The notes below the pieces were generated by a model, which had not been told where the DNA came from, did no database searches, and was given only the letters and a program-made list of their open reading frames with translations. From Chalciporus piperatus (lineage: Eukaryota > Basidiomycota > Agaricomycetes > Boletales > Boletaceae), in the NCBI GenBank assembly GCA_038093975.1, contig JBBPTG010000382.1:1-17949 (forward strand): 17,949 bases of DNA. Reading direction: 5' to 3'. Numbering within the stretch: the first letter of the stretch is position 1; each line of letters starts with the position of its first letter. Position numbers and translations under genes: made by a program. Shown one piece after another: positions 1 through 8,885 of the stretch.

Positions 1-1807
1 CTTCAATGTCTCCGAGCTTCTTGAAACGAGCCTTGAGACACCCCCCAAGGTTGTGGAGGTGCTGAGCATGGTCAGGGTGGTTTTCCGGAGTGAGTGTCAG
101 AGCCGTTTCGTAGATCACAATGGCTCGTCCGATGTCCTCGACGTCTCCGATCTTCTTGAAACGAGCCCCGAGACACCACCCAAGGTTGTGGAGGCGCTGA
201 GCACGGTCAGGGTGGTTCCCCGGAGTGAATTTTACAGCCTCTTCACATATCGCAATGGCTCGTCTGAGGTCCTCAATGTCTCCGAGCTTGTCAAAACGAG
301 CCCTGAGAGACCCCCAAAGGTTTTGGAGGTGCCAAGAACGGTCAGGGTGGTTTTCCGGAGTGAGTTTCAGAGCCGTTTCGTAGATCACAATGGCTCGTCC
401 GATGTCCTCGACGTCTCCGATCTTCTTGAAACGAGTGTAAAGCGACTCCCCAAGTTGACTGAGGTAGGAAGCACGAGCCGGACAGTGCTCGTGAATGGAC
501 CGTATGCCATCCTCCCGGGCCGCAATTGCTTGATCGAGATCAGCAACGTGACCACAATCTCCTTGCATTTCGAAACGCTGTCTCAATGCAAGACCGAGAT
601 TTTCCAATCGATATGGCCGGTCAAAGTGCTCTTCAGGAGGGAGTCGAGCAGCCACACCCAATTCGCGGATCAGCCCGTCGATTTCAGACAAGGTGCAGCT
701 ATATTGAGCCCTGATCCGTTTGGATGTTTCAAGGACAAGTTTTGCAGCTCGGTGCGAATGACTGCCCTCAGGGCAAATCATCTTGACCTCGTTCATCAGC
801 TGCTTCAAATCATCTGCAAGGGATTCGTCCTGTCCCTGCCTCCGATAGCAACACAAGAGAGCCTGGCCAAGGCCAAGCAGGGTGGCCGGGCGATCTAGAT
901 GAGGGGCACGGCGCATCTCTAGCGATTCTCGATACAGGGCAATAGATTCGGCGATCATTGTGTCCATACCGTTAGCCTCGAAACTACGGAGCGTTACTGT
1001 GGCAAGGTTGAACAGTGCCGCCGGGCGACATTCATCGTCGGCAGGACAAACACGCAGGGCGCATTCGAAATGTCCAATAGCGTTCTGGAGATCGTCTTCT
1101 CTGTAGTGATCGTAGTAACGGAGGAGGGCGTCGTGCCCTTTATCCGTCTCGTGTGCCATGGCTGAAGGCCTTTCCCGCCTCGGCTAAGAACAATGTGTTA
1201 GGAATGTAGGGACTCTCCGACAGGACAGGGGCATACATTGGCATTCTCACGACGAGAATAAGCCTTGAAATCCGGTCCATATCTCCGGTCCGCAGTAATT
1301 AGAAGCGACGAACATCGTTCCGAAGAGAAACCGACGACTTTCGTGATCTGAGTACCGACATGTGCGCAATACGCCACGATACACTCACAGGAGGTGCTGC
1401 CAACCAGATTCCCTACAGTGATATCTACCGTGCATAAAGTTGACCCATTACCGAGCACTGGCTCGAACTCGAACGCGGCACAAAATGAAAGTTGGACCCT
1501 AGTGGAAGGATCATTGGACCTTGATATCGTGAGTACAGTAATGCAGAGAAATTTGACGAATATCTCACAAAATGATTTCGTCGTCCCATGCAATAACACT
1601 GTCACAGACAGGTATAGACCTAACCTTTGTCCTCCTTTGAACACCGTTGAACTGGAAAAGCATGTAGAAGCCGACTGGTAAACGAGTGAGACCAGTGATG
1701 ACGCCATCAACCCGGATACCTGCGAAAGATTTGTTAGCATTCATCCGTGTAACATCAAAGAAATCCATACCTGAAATAACAATCCATGGGTTGTCAGCTG
1801 AAGGCAT
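1..1807 (-). CDS. C2-like domain + TPR repeat protein, copy 1 (3' end beyond window)
   Basis: Model: complement(<1..1183, 1237..1519, 1569..1719, 1771..1807), 551 residues visible, open to the left edge. Residues ~5-150 look like a C2 domain, with a GITGLTRLPVGFY-type first strand, then WDDEI and a STRVQLSF strand. From residue ~158 the protein is TPR solenoid, with repeated LGDxEDLxxAI / AxLTPENHPD units of about 45 residues. Introns are 51, 49 and 53 nt. The first and last have near-perfect branch sites (GCTAAC, CCTAAC), and each join restores the frame. In fungi, such TPR tracts are often followed by a CHAT protease or a similar effector; that part would lie outside the window, so this is inference only. 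The start at ATG 1807 (MPSADNPW) gives a 37-nt first exon and is the weakest point: an upstream exon is possible. The second copy at 11706-13449 shares every exon boundary. Confidence 0.75.
61..465 (-). repeat. 135-bp tandem TPR-coding units
   Basis: Three units start at 61, 196 and 331, each 135 bp and coding for one 45-residue TPR unit of the gene above. Units 1 and 3 are nearly identical over 71-165 versus 341-435, with one mismatch in 95 bp. The middle unit differs at many positions. Confidence 0.85.
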
Positions 1808-1902
1808 GCGAAGGGAGAATACCTCGAGCGTGGAACATGGTTTCTTCACGTCTCCGCTGGTCGCGACGGAGGTATTGTGGTTCGAAAGGGAAGATAGGGA
1901 GG

Positions 1903-3405
1903 TCACCGCGACGCCGGACGTGACCTGAGATCCTTTATTGCCGTCCCCACTGTCATTGAAATTAGTTGATATTGCGGATGTGAGAACGACACAGAGACTC
2001 CCCTTTTGCTCTCTAGCCAAACGGCATCTAGCAAATAGCAGTGAGGATCGATCGCCGCAACGCACTAGTGCGAGTACTTACGATTGTCGAAGACTGGGGT
2101 GCATTTGTCGCTTAGAACTTCCCATACGTAGTCTTCGTTCAGGATACCCTCGTCGGCCATGGTTTCCTGGGAATTTGATCAATGTGGGAATCAGTAAAGA
2201 CACACAGTGGCGAACCATGTCGAGGACGCCCATCCACTGTTTGTCGTGCGTAACAGCCACATGAGCATCAGGATTCTGAAAAAAAAAGGTCAGACTGCTG
2301 CGGTACCTCGATGATCGTGCGAACCTTGTCCAATAGGTGATGGTTGATGGCAGCGGAAGGATGGAATGGCTGGAGGAGCGCTTAATTGTCGCACGTACGG
2401 GAACCCATTGAAGGCTCTTACCTGGGATAATAGAGCCACGGGTTCGCGGCTTGTGTTATCACCTTTGGGATAAATATGTTTCCAGAGCATCTTCAAGATG
2501 CCAAATAGGAATACCATCGGTAGGCGAAAGAACGCGAACCAGGTGCTTGACGACGGGCGCAACGGCTCAACATCAGGGATGCACAACCACGATCTTACCG
2601 TGATCGTGAAACCGGTAATGAAAACAGTTTGATTGAGATGCTTGTTCTCAGCACTTCCGGGACCAGCACGCCAGTAAGTAGTAGGGAAATTGGGCGCCCA
2701 CTCGTGTATCTTGGCGTTTTCATCCTGCTCCTTCGGTTCAAGTTGCTTCACCAGGATTTCTCCCTCGGGTGGAGCTTCATGAAACGAACCAAGAGACCAC
2801 GAACGAGCCTTATGGAACCCGGTGATCAAGTAGACGGAGTTGCGCCCGGCTGCTGCACACCAACGTTCGGCATGCTCTACTGCAATCTTACGAAGGGTTT
2901 TGTTTTCGCGTTCACTGAGTTCGTGTCGGATGGCCCCAAACGGGAGGATAAGAATGGCGCCAGACGAAGAGGATGGGACGAATCTGTAGAGCACCCTTGC
3001 GATGCTAAGTCAATCCCTGCCCCCCAGTAGTTCACGCCACAAAAAGAAATACCTTTTGTCGGGTTGCTCTAGTGGCTTATCCACGATGTGACGGGTGCCA
3101 AGGATTTGACCAGAAGGAATTGCGTCGGGATTGATATTGATTTCCTCATCCTCGAATTTGATGGGCTCGAAGCCGGTGGGAAGTGGACGTTTACGATGGA
3201 GGTCATGGTTGGAGGAGTATCGTATGTTGAAAAGCACGTGGAACACTCCCCAGCGGTCAACGTAGCCAACATCCCCGATCTGAAGTCCTTCGTTTTGATA
3301 GGATTCGGGGAGTTTGCTGCTCGGTTCAGGAGTCCGGAGTGGGTAACCGAAATCTGTTGGTAGATGCTTTGCGTATACATCCTGAAGGAATTCAGAGCAC
3401 CCCAT
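1903..3405 (-). CDS. Conserved-type fungal protein of unknown function, 6 exons, 413 aa
   Basis: Model: complement(1903..2027, 2082..2166, 2216..2275, 2325..2369, 2422..2995, 3053..3405), 414 codons with stop. Introns are 54, 49, 49, 52 and 57 nt, and each splice restores frame. Visible landmarks are MGCSEFLQDVYAKH at the start, LQIGDVGYVDRWGVFHVLFN at 41-60, SSSGAILILPFGA at 127-139, SVYLITGFHKARSW at 171-184, PFHPSAAINHHLLDK (one whole exon) and VAVTHDKQW at 330-338. I associate this order with a large family of uncharacterised basidiomycete proteins, from memory only; no enzymatic motif is evident and no function is offered. No signal peptide is seen; there is one hydrophobic stretch around 240-255. 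The start was chosen because the family-like block begins there and no clear exon joins upstream. Two adjacent introns use the unusual donor GTTCGC. The 3' end lies 95 bp upstream of the C2-TPR gene on the same strand. The last exon is less certain than the rest. Confidence 0.7.
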
Positions 3406-3942
3406 TGCGCGGCAGCAGTGGCTTGAAAGTGGAAGATTGCCCGTTTCAAGTTGGCGCCCGTCATTCGTTTCTGTTCATTGCACGTGGTGGTTGCTCCTTG
3501 CGCCATGTAGGTCCAGGTCCGATCACTTCGCAGTGGTAGTGACTCCGCACAATTACCTGTCATACACTCTGCAGCTGCAGATCTGATTGTTGGTATCCGA
3601 TGACGTCCCAATACGTAGCACTCCGAGCCCGAACCCTTGCTTCTGCTGCTCCAAGCTTGAAGCTTGAAGTGCCGTTCGTGATTAGCAACTCGCAACGCAA
3701 TGACATGACAGGCCGACAAGCATCCATGGGCAGCAGATTGAATCGCACATGTGTTAGGAAATTCATATCGTCGAACTCGACGATGCTTGCGCTATCAATG
3801 CATAGGTGTAGCATATCCATGATAAACACCCGATGTACGTGTTTCTCCCCCTGCTGATGGTTGGTAATATGATTCAGAAGCTGTGCGATGCTGTTGTTGT
3901 ACTCGAGGCCAAGCTTCTACATCAAGCTTCAACATTCAAAAC
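3406..3942. other. Intergenic stretch between two minus-strand genes
   Basis: The 537 bp hold the likely promoter of the unknown-function gene and the 3' flank of the aminopeptidase gene. A minus frame from ATG 3817 to 3560 (start MDMLHLCIDS) could code for about 85 residues. It has no recognisable motif and no splice join that extends the downstream gene, so I do not call it. I see no RNA gene or repeat apart from a short AAGCTTGA duplication near 3655-3665. Confidence 0.5.
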
Positions 3943-5499
3943 CTAGTTAACCCATCCACCTAGCTCGACCGCGAACCCGACAGCAACTTTCGTAAATTCA
4001 AATGCATGCTGGATTTCGTTGAGTACAAATGTGACCCGATGATGAAACCTCAGTGCGCACCTCGAACGAGAACTCTCCATTCTCCAAGTCCATTCGGTCA
4101 TTGGCGGTATGGATGTGAGGGTTAGAAGTGCTAAACGGATCCCCTTCAGTAGCAAATATCGCAGGGAATCCGGCGCGGTGCCATGACATGTGGTCGGAAC
4201 CAGCACCCTCGCTAAATCATGAATTAGTTTACTTGTGTTCAAACCCGTCGTACGATCGGACGTACAATAGCCGTGCACCAACAACGGGAGAAGATGAATA
4301 TTCGGCAGCCAATCCCATACACCAATTTGTCAATGGAATGTCAACGTCCGTCGTGATGAACGTGACATTCGGTGTACTGCCTGCTGGCACATACGCTGTC
4401 ATGTCCTGGTGGTGGCGGTTCAGATCGAACAATTTTTCCTATGTCACTTGCCGCGATACTTACAAACTGAATCATAGCCGAGACTTCCTTTTGTTGCTGC
4501 ACGTATTCCTGGACAACATCTTGGCTCCCAAGAAGTCCGCCTTCCTCTGCGGCATACCAATGGAATTCAACGGGCACCTCAGGCCTGAACCCAGCCTGGA
4601 CCAGTGCCCTGAACGCTTCCATGATGGTCACTGTTCCAGAGCCGTCGTCGTCGGCGCCAGGTGCGGGAAGAAATGGTAAGAAGTAATTGGCTGAATCTTG
4701 ATGGGCTCCAATGATAACGCGCCCCTGGTCGGGTAACCGGTCAGTAGGCTCAAAGCGAGCGATTACACTAGCTTGCGGGAAATCGTGGGTGAATGACTCG
4801 AGGGATAATCGAACATTAGGAGGAGCATCGGCGATAATCTAGAAGACAGCAAGGAAGAATACACGGACGTTGAAGAGCACGATGAAACTAACAAGTCGAC
4901 GTACGTACCTCGAGCAACTTGTCATGAATCCATCTAGAGCTCTTCGCCCCATTCTCGGAGCGGTAGTAACGGTTGTAGAACGACGTGAGATTCCCAAGAT
5001 TGTACTTCATTTCGTTGATATTTAAGCCCCTGATAACTTCTTTGATTCGCTCTTGGTATCGTAGCTCAGGCCAAACTGCGAGCGCGTTTCGAATGAGTTT
5101 TCCTCGATGATATTCTATGGGAAGGAAACACGCACCGGTATCTTGTTCAGAAGTAACCCTAAGCTTAGAGAGATCCTTGCGCCCAGTCAGATCCATGAAG
5201 GAGAGGCCCTGCATCCTGAGGCGGAGCTTATCGCCTTCGGTCATCCACTGAGGCTCAGTCCCAAAGACTTGGAGGAGTCGGGGCTCGTCGAGGTCCGCGG
5301 CATTAGCAGGGTCAACGAGACGCATGACTTCTACGGGATCGTCATTGTGGGCAGCGAGGATACGGTGGAGTTCTGCCTCTAACTCGGAGTTGTGTAGGGA
5401 CTCCCAGTTGGTCTGCAGAACCTCCTGACTCTCAGGGCGGGAGGCGAACACTGCGGACACGAGAGGAAGGAAGATCGAGAGGCGGGCGAGTCCTTTCAT
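3943..5499 (-). CDS. Secreted M28 family zinc aminopeptidase (leucine aminopeptidase type)
   Basis: Model: complement(3943..4008, 4061..4211, 4266..4405, 4464..4838, 4909..5499), 440 aa. Introns are 52, 54, 58 and 70 nt, all GT-AG and all frame-restoring. The N-terminus MKGLARLSIFLPLVSAVFAS is a signal peptide; residues ~20-195 form the pro-region usual in fungal aminopeptidases. The catalytic domain keeps every co-catalytic residue of the M28 family: His243 (GAHQDS), Asp261 (PGADDDGSG), general base Glu295 and Glu296 (YAAEEGG), Asp323 (FDMTAY) and His376 (GSDHMSW). It should release N-terminal residues from peptides outside the cell as two-zinc chemistry. The length fits the family. The ATG at 5499 is fixed by the signal peptide. 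A Harbinger transposon begins 123 bp upstream, so most of the ancestral promoter is displaced. No inactivating change is seen. Confidence 0.92.
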
Positions 5500-5619
5500 G
5501 GTGCAAAGTATGCGACAAATCTTCCTGGCCCGTAGATTGACTGGCTGGCTGAGGCTCTTGAGGTTGAATTTGGATGGCGGGAAATCCCCAGGTTTCGGAC
5601 TCTTTTAATTTACAGCCCT

Positions 5620-5622
5620 TTA
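5620..5622. repeat. Target site duplication TTA (left)
   Basis: TTA directly precedes the left terminal inverted repeat and matches TTA at 8417-8419. A 3-bp TTA/TAA duplication is the hallmark of PIF/Harbinger insertion. Confidence 0.92.
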
Positions 5623-5669
5623 GAGCCTGTCCAGCAACCGGTTTCTCGCCAGTTTCTCGCTCCAGTTTC
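5623..5669 (+). repeat. Left terminal inverted repeat (47 bp)
   Basis: Begins GAGCCTGTCCAGCAACCGG and is the exact reverse complement of 8370-8416. It contains an internal duplication of GTTTCTCGC, suggesting a doubled protein-binding site. Confidence 0.95.
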
Positions 5670-5672
5670 CCG

Positions 5673-5717
5673 TGTGACCGTGTGACAAAAGTGTGATTAT
5701 TTGTGACAAAATGTGAC
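5673..5717 (+). repeat. Subterminal TGTGAY repeats, left end
   Basis: TGTGAC/TGTGAT occurs at 5673, 5681, 5692, 5702 and 5712: five copies 8-11 bp apart, close to one helical turn, just inside the left TIR. A smaller matching set sits inside the right TIR. These may be binding sites for the SANT-like protein or the transposase; that role is inferred. Confidence 0.75.
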
Positions 5718-5769
5718 TCTCGGTAATAGATTCGAGTGCGAGCTCAAGACTACCTACAGCTCATCATCT

Positions 5770-6942
5770 ATGGCCAAATCGGCTGCTTCGCACTCGCCGG
5801 CAGTGCTCGATACCATTCCGGACACCTCTGGAACCCTTCCCGGCACCGGAAAACCAACCAAAAAGCCCACCAGTGATACCTCCAAGTGGCCTGAATCAGT
5901 TGTCGAGCGGTTTCTCCAGTTTTTGATCGAGCACAAGTCGGAAGCTGGAGATGGAATGAGCTTCAAGAAAACCACATTCGAGGCTTCTGTGAAGCATCTC
6001 CAGACCTGCCCTGAAGGTCTGTCCGACTCCGAGTTCCAGAAACTCGGAGGTCCCACCAATGCAAGTGCATGTAAGAACAAGTGGACCAAGGTGAGTGTTA
6101 TCCACATTCGAGGATACAGGTCACTCAAATTCAACAAGCTCAAGGAAAGATGGGCCATAATCTGCGAGATCAAGCGCCAATCGGGCTTCCCAGCATGGTC
6201 TGATGAGACAGGGGCGAGCATAGACGATGCCACGAGCGATGTTTGGGATGCGTTTGTCAAGGTACGTTTGTATGATTCGATGATCTCTTTGTTGAATTTG
6301 CCATAGAAGCGCCCACTTGCGAGGCCATTTCGCAACAAAGGATGGGCTCATTGTACCTTCATGGAGATTCTTGTTCCCTCTGACACCGCGAAAGGGACCA
6401 ACGTATTCCACCCAACACAGCCAGCTGTCGAGACACCCCCAGCATCTGATGATGAAGACGGCAAGTCTATCACGTGGGAGTTAACACCTCCTCGCATCAC
6501 CCCGTCACTCAAACGCTCCATTTCTGCTGTTGTCGACTCTTCTCGGTCATCTCGTCCTCCTTCGAAGAAGCCCAAATCAGGAACTGCAGTGCTCGAGTCG
6601 CTCGCAGATCACTTTGCTGACTTCAACACCTTGTTTCAGAGCGCATCTTCCTCATTCTCTCAGACTTCCGCCACCTCCGAGTCGCCAGTCGAGTCAGTGC
6701 CGGTGGCGACATTGATGCTCTCTCCCATTCGCAAGCACCAAGCGATGGCATGTGCACTGAAGGTAGAGAAGGATCTTTCAGACGAGCAGATGTCATCTTT
6801 GATTGAGGTTTTTGAGGCTGATGTCGCAGCAGCTGATACCTACATGATGATTCAGGGTTCGGAGGCGGAGGGATTGCGACGTGTCTGGATTCAGCGAAAG
6901 ATTGTACAGAGGGATGGTACTAGTACTGGTCCCACTATTTAG
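5770..6942 (+). CDS. Myb/SANT-like DNA-binding protein of the Harbinger element
   Basis: Model: join(5770..6090, 6139..6261, 6307..6942), 359 aa. The 48-nt and 45-nt introns have good donors (GTGAGT, GTACGT) and both splices are in phase 0. Residues ~40-155 form a Myb/SANT-like domain: W40, KNKW at 102-105, then LKERWAIICEIKRQSGF after the first splice, and PFRNKGW after the second. The C-terminal half is Ser/Pro-rich with a basic stretch (PPSKKPKSG) that could be a nuclear localisation signal, then a helical acidic tail. In known Harbinger elements the SANT-like protein helps bring the transposase into the nucleus and to the element ends. The first ATG of the open frame is at 5770; the frame itself opens earlier but has no upstream ATG in phase. 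Confidence 0.85.
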
Positions 6943-6961
6943 TACAATCCCTTGAATGTAA

Positions 6962-8300
6962 CTACTCCAAACCAGCCCCATTCCTTGCTATATGGTCCAG
7001 ATAATCCTCCCACATTGTCTGAGCAAGATCATCTCTGAAATTGCCTGCCTGCTCTTTTTCTGCACGGGTCGCGGGTCCCTCTGCCAATACTCCCCTCGGT
7101 GTACCTGGGTTCATGTCAACATTTTCTGGAACATTGCGAAACTCCTGAATCTCCGTAGGATCATGAACCCGAATAAAATTGTGAATTGCGGCAAGAGCAG
7201 GGGGGATACGAGCTTGCTTGGCCATGCTGAATTCTGGTGCATGAATAAGAATTCGAAAACGTCGCTTGAGGATCCCAAAGATACGTTCAACGGCATTTCT
7301 AGCAGATGCGTGTCGCAAATTGTATAGCTCCTGTGGTGTCTGAGGGCTTTGATGGCCTGGGTTAAATGGATGTATATCTAAATGAAAAAATTGCTCACCG
7401 TACTTGGGCCCGACCCCACTCTGCCAAATGGTATCGAGTGTTGCGATACGGCACCAGAAGTGCATTGCAAATGCCAAATCCAGCATCAGCAAGATAATAT
7501 TTGCCAGGAGGGATAAACAAATCAGAGAGACGTGCGTCCTGATACATGCTGGCATCGGATGCACAGCCATCCCATCCACTGAGAATGTATTGAAAGCGAA
7601 GGTCGAATGAGCAGCATGCCAGGCAATTTTGAGTAATACCTCCTTTGCGATCCCGAGCCAAATGACGCTCTGACGCAGAGGGACAACAGTTGATATGTGT
7701 CCCGTCCATAGCACCCAGAGCATCTCGAAAGTAGGGGAAGAACTTTGGATTGCAACGAATGTTGAGGGGAGTTGGAGCGTCGTCAGGGGGGAGAAAAACA
7801 TATCTAGGATAGAAGGGTGGAGAGGATACAGCGACCAAAATTTTCTTGAAATATCTAGACAAGAGTATTTAGCAAAAATATTATAAATAAATGGAGATAT
7901 ACTTTGTGATCGTGGTTGGGGAGTGCTGAAAGCGCTCTCCAACATGGCGACTAGATAATCCAGTGACCGACATGTACAAGAAAATAGCAACTTGCTCTTC
8001 CAGAGTGATATAACGCGAGTTGGCAAAACCTATCTCACGCAACTCTTGAACAAGCTGCTGAAAAACATGCTTCCGCATCCCGAGTTCACATTTGATCCGA
8101 TCCGGATGACCATCGAGAAGTTCTTGTACCCATGCCTGACCACTGAGAATAGATGTGTGATAGGGTTGTTTGTTGTATAGAGGAGCAGCGTAGACCAGGG
8201 CTGCTGCCATGATGATTTGTGCTACCATGGCTGCAGCCCAGCGAAGCAGCATAAATTTTTGCAGCAAGAGTTCGCGAGCCTGAGGAGAAGGTGACGACAT
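6962..8300 (-). CDS. PIF/Harbinger DDE transposase
   Basis: Model: complement(6962..7339, 7404..7854, 7903..8300), 408 aa. Introns are 48 nt (donor GTATAT, phase 2) and 64 nt (donor GTACGG, phase 0). Residues ~100-135 form a helix-turn-helix (VTGLSSRHVGERFQHSPTTI). The nuclease core shows GAMDGTHI (Asp183), GWDGCASDA (Asp233), YYLADAGFG (Asp256) and NAVERIFGILKRRF (Glu301). The catalytic triad is most likely Asp183, Asp256, Glu301. The ELYNLRHASARN block before Glu301 is typical of HARBI1-like nucleases. The start at 8300 (MSSPSPQ) is preferred; an in-frame ATG at 8369 would add 23 residues and abut the right TIR. No frameshift or stop is present, so the gene looks functional. Confidence 0.93.
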
Positions 8301-8325
8301 GGAGGCGACAAACCCGGATATGGAA

Positions 8326-8342
8326 ATCACACTATTGTCACG
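8326..8342 (-). repeat. Subterminal TGTGAY/CGTGAC repeats, right end
   Basis: On the minus strand, TGTGAT (8326-8331) and CGTGAC (8337-8342) lie 11 bp apart just inside the right TIR. They match the motif that occurs five times at the left end. The ends are therefore asymmetric, five sites against two. Confidence 0.65.
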
Positions 8343-8369
8343 ATTTCTATTTGGTTCTATTTTGGACAA

Positions 8370-8416
8370 GAAACTGGAGCGAGAAACTGGCGAGAAACCG
8401 GTTGCTGGACAGGCTC
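8370..8416 (-). repeat. Right terminal inverted repeat (47 bp)
   Basis: Exact reverse complement of 5623-5669, ending GGTTGCTGGACAGGCTC at 8416. The match stops at the 48th base. Confidence 0.95.
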
Positions 8417-8419
8417 TTA
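8417..8419. repeat. Target site duplication TTA (right)
   Basis: Direct repeat of 5620-5622 immediately outside the right TIR. Confidence 0.92.
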
Positions 8420-8473
8420 CAGTGCACCAACAATCCTTTAGACGGCCCGGGTACTACCACGCTGATGCATACG

Positions 8474-8519
8474 ATGGCAAAGTGATAGCAGATGTTGAAC
8501 GTTGAGCAGATGCATGCGG
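8474..8519 (+). repeat. Short dispersed repeat, copy A
   Basis: ATGGCAAAGTGATAGCA at 8474-8490 and ATGCATGCGG at 8510-8519 recur together at 11501-11528, where the 19-20 nt between them are missing. It looks like two relics of one longer repeat. Confidence 0.6.
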
Positions 8520-8713
8520 TACGAACGGTACGCGGAAATGTCCGCCAGGATTCACTGGCACCTAACATCACGCATCAATGATACTACTTTATGTAATTCA
8601 ATTTAGTGCTTATTGCCTTGCTCAGTGCTCATGTTCCCTCGTCCTGAGTCTGCTCGATGCAGTCCAGCCTGGTGTGTTACAATTCCCGAAATTAGTGGGC
8701 CTCAAGGGGGACA

Positions 8714-8731
8714 ACTAGTTGGCCAACTAGT
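8714..8731. repeat. Perfect 18-bp palindrome
   Basis: ACTAGTTGGCCAACTAGT equals its own reverse complement. The half-site CAACTAGTT recurs at 8779-8787, and CAACTAA near 8821. Confidence 0.85.
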
Positions 8732-8774
8732 ATGTGATGTAAGCAAGTGTATGACTTTTCATGCACTTCAAAGC

Positions 8775-8812
8775 CGAGCAACTAGTTACCTGCGAGTTGC
8801 TCGCCTAGCAGG
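8775..8812. repeat. Two mutually exclusive stem-loops
   Basis: CGAGCAACT (8775-8783) pairs with AGTTGCTCG (8795-8803): 9 bp with an 11-nt loop. ACCTGC (8788-8793) pairs with GCAGGT (8807-8812). The two stems interleave, so they are either alternatives or a pseudoknot-like pair. Confidence 0.5.
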
Positions 8813-8885
8813 TCAGAGACCAACTAATGTTAGTCTCCCGTCCCTTGGCAGGAAGATAAGGATAATTGTTCCTGTGGGCCTCATA

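Larger units (their letters stand above)
1..1928. repeat. Segmental duplication, copy 1 (direct repeat of about 11715-13568)
   Basis: Sequence up to 1928 (gacgtgacctg) matches the second copy up to 13568 (the same gacgtgacctg) in the same orientation, about 11.6 kb apart. Introns carry indels between copies (49 vs 55 nt and 53 vs 57 nt), while the C2 exons have equal length (151 and 283 nt in both). The left limit lies outside the window. Confidence 0.9.
5623..8416. mobile_element. Complete autonomous PIF/Harbinger DNA transposon, 2794 bp
   Basis: The element is bounded by 47-bp terminal inverted repeats without a mismatch (5623-5669 and 8370-8416) and a TTA target duplication. It contains the two genes expected of this superfamily: a Myb/SANT-like DNA-binding protein (plus, 5770-6942) and a DDE transposase (minus, 6962-8300). 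They converge with 19 bp between stop codons. Both genes are intact in my splice models, and identical TIRs point to recent movement. The empty site would read ...cagccctttacagtgcacc... in the upstream region of the M28 gene. Confidence 0.95.
8420..8885. other. Gene-free stretch, ancestral upstream region of the M28 gene
   Basis: Before the Harbinger insertion this DNA lay directly upstream of the aminopeptidase gene, so it may hold the original promoter. It contains a short dispersed repeat (8474-8519), an 18-bp palindrome and a pair of overlapping stem-loops. No convincing gene is visible. Confidence 0.5.

Noticed and set aside
53..898. Long plus-strand open frame of 281 codons
   Set aside because: It lies opposite the TPR exon, repeats with the same period, and the minus strand reads clear TPR motifs. 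It is a shadow frame.
1198..1740. Single minus-strand frame of 180 codons spanning the C2 region
   Set aside because: It reads through two introns. Only the part 1237-1519 is a real exon; the rest is replaced by splicing into another frame.
2593..2598. GTAAGA as a donor in the unknown-function gene
   Set aside because: Using it leads to an early stop, whereas reading on keeps frame up to the better-supported donor at 2416-2421, which joins to the PFHPSAAIN exon.
6361..6942. Separate gene starting at ATG 6361
   Set aside because: It is the third exon of the SANT-like gene; the 45-nt intron before 6307 joins it in phase, with PFRNKGW completing the domain.
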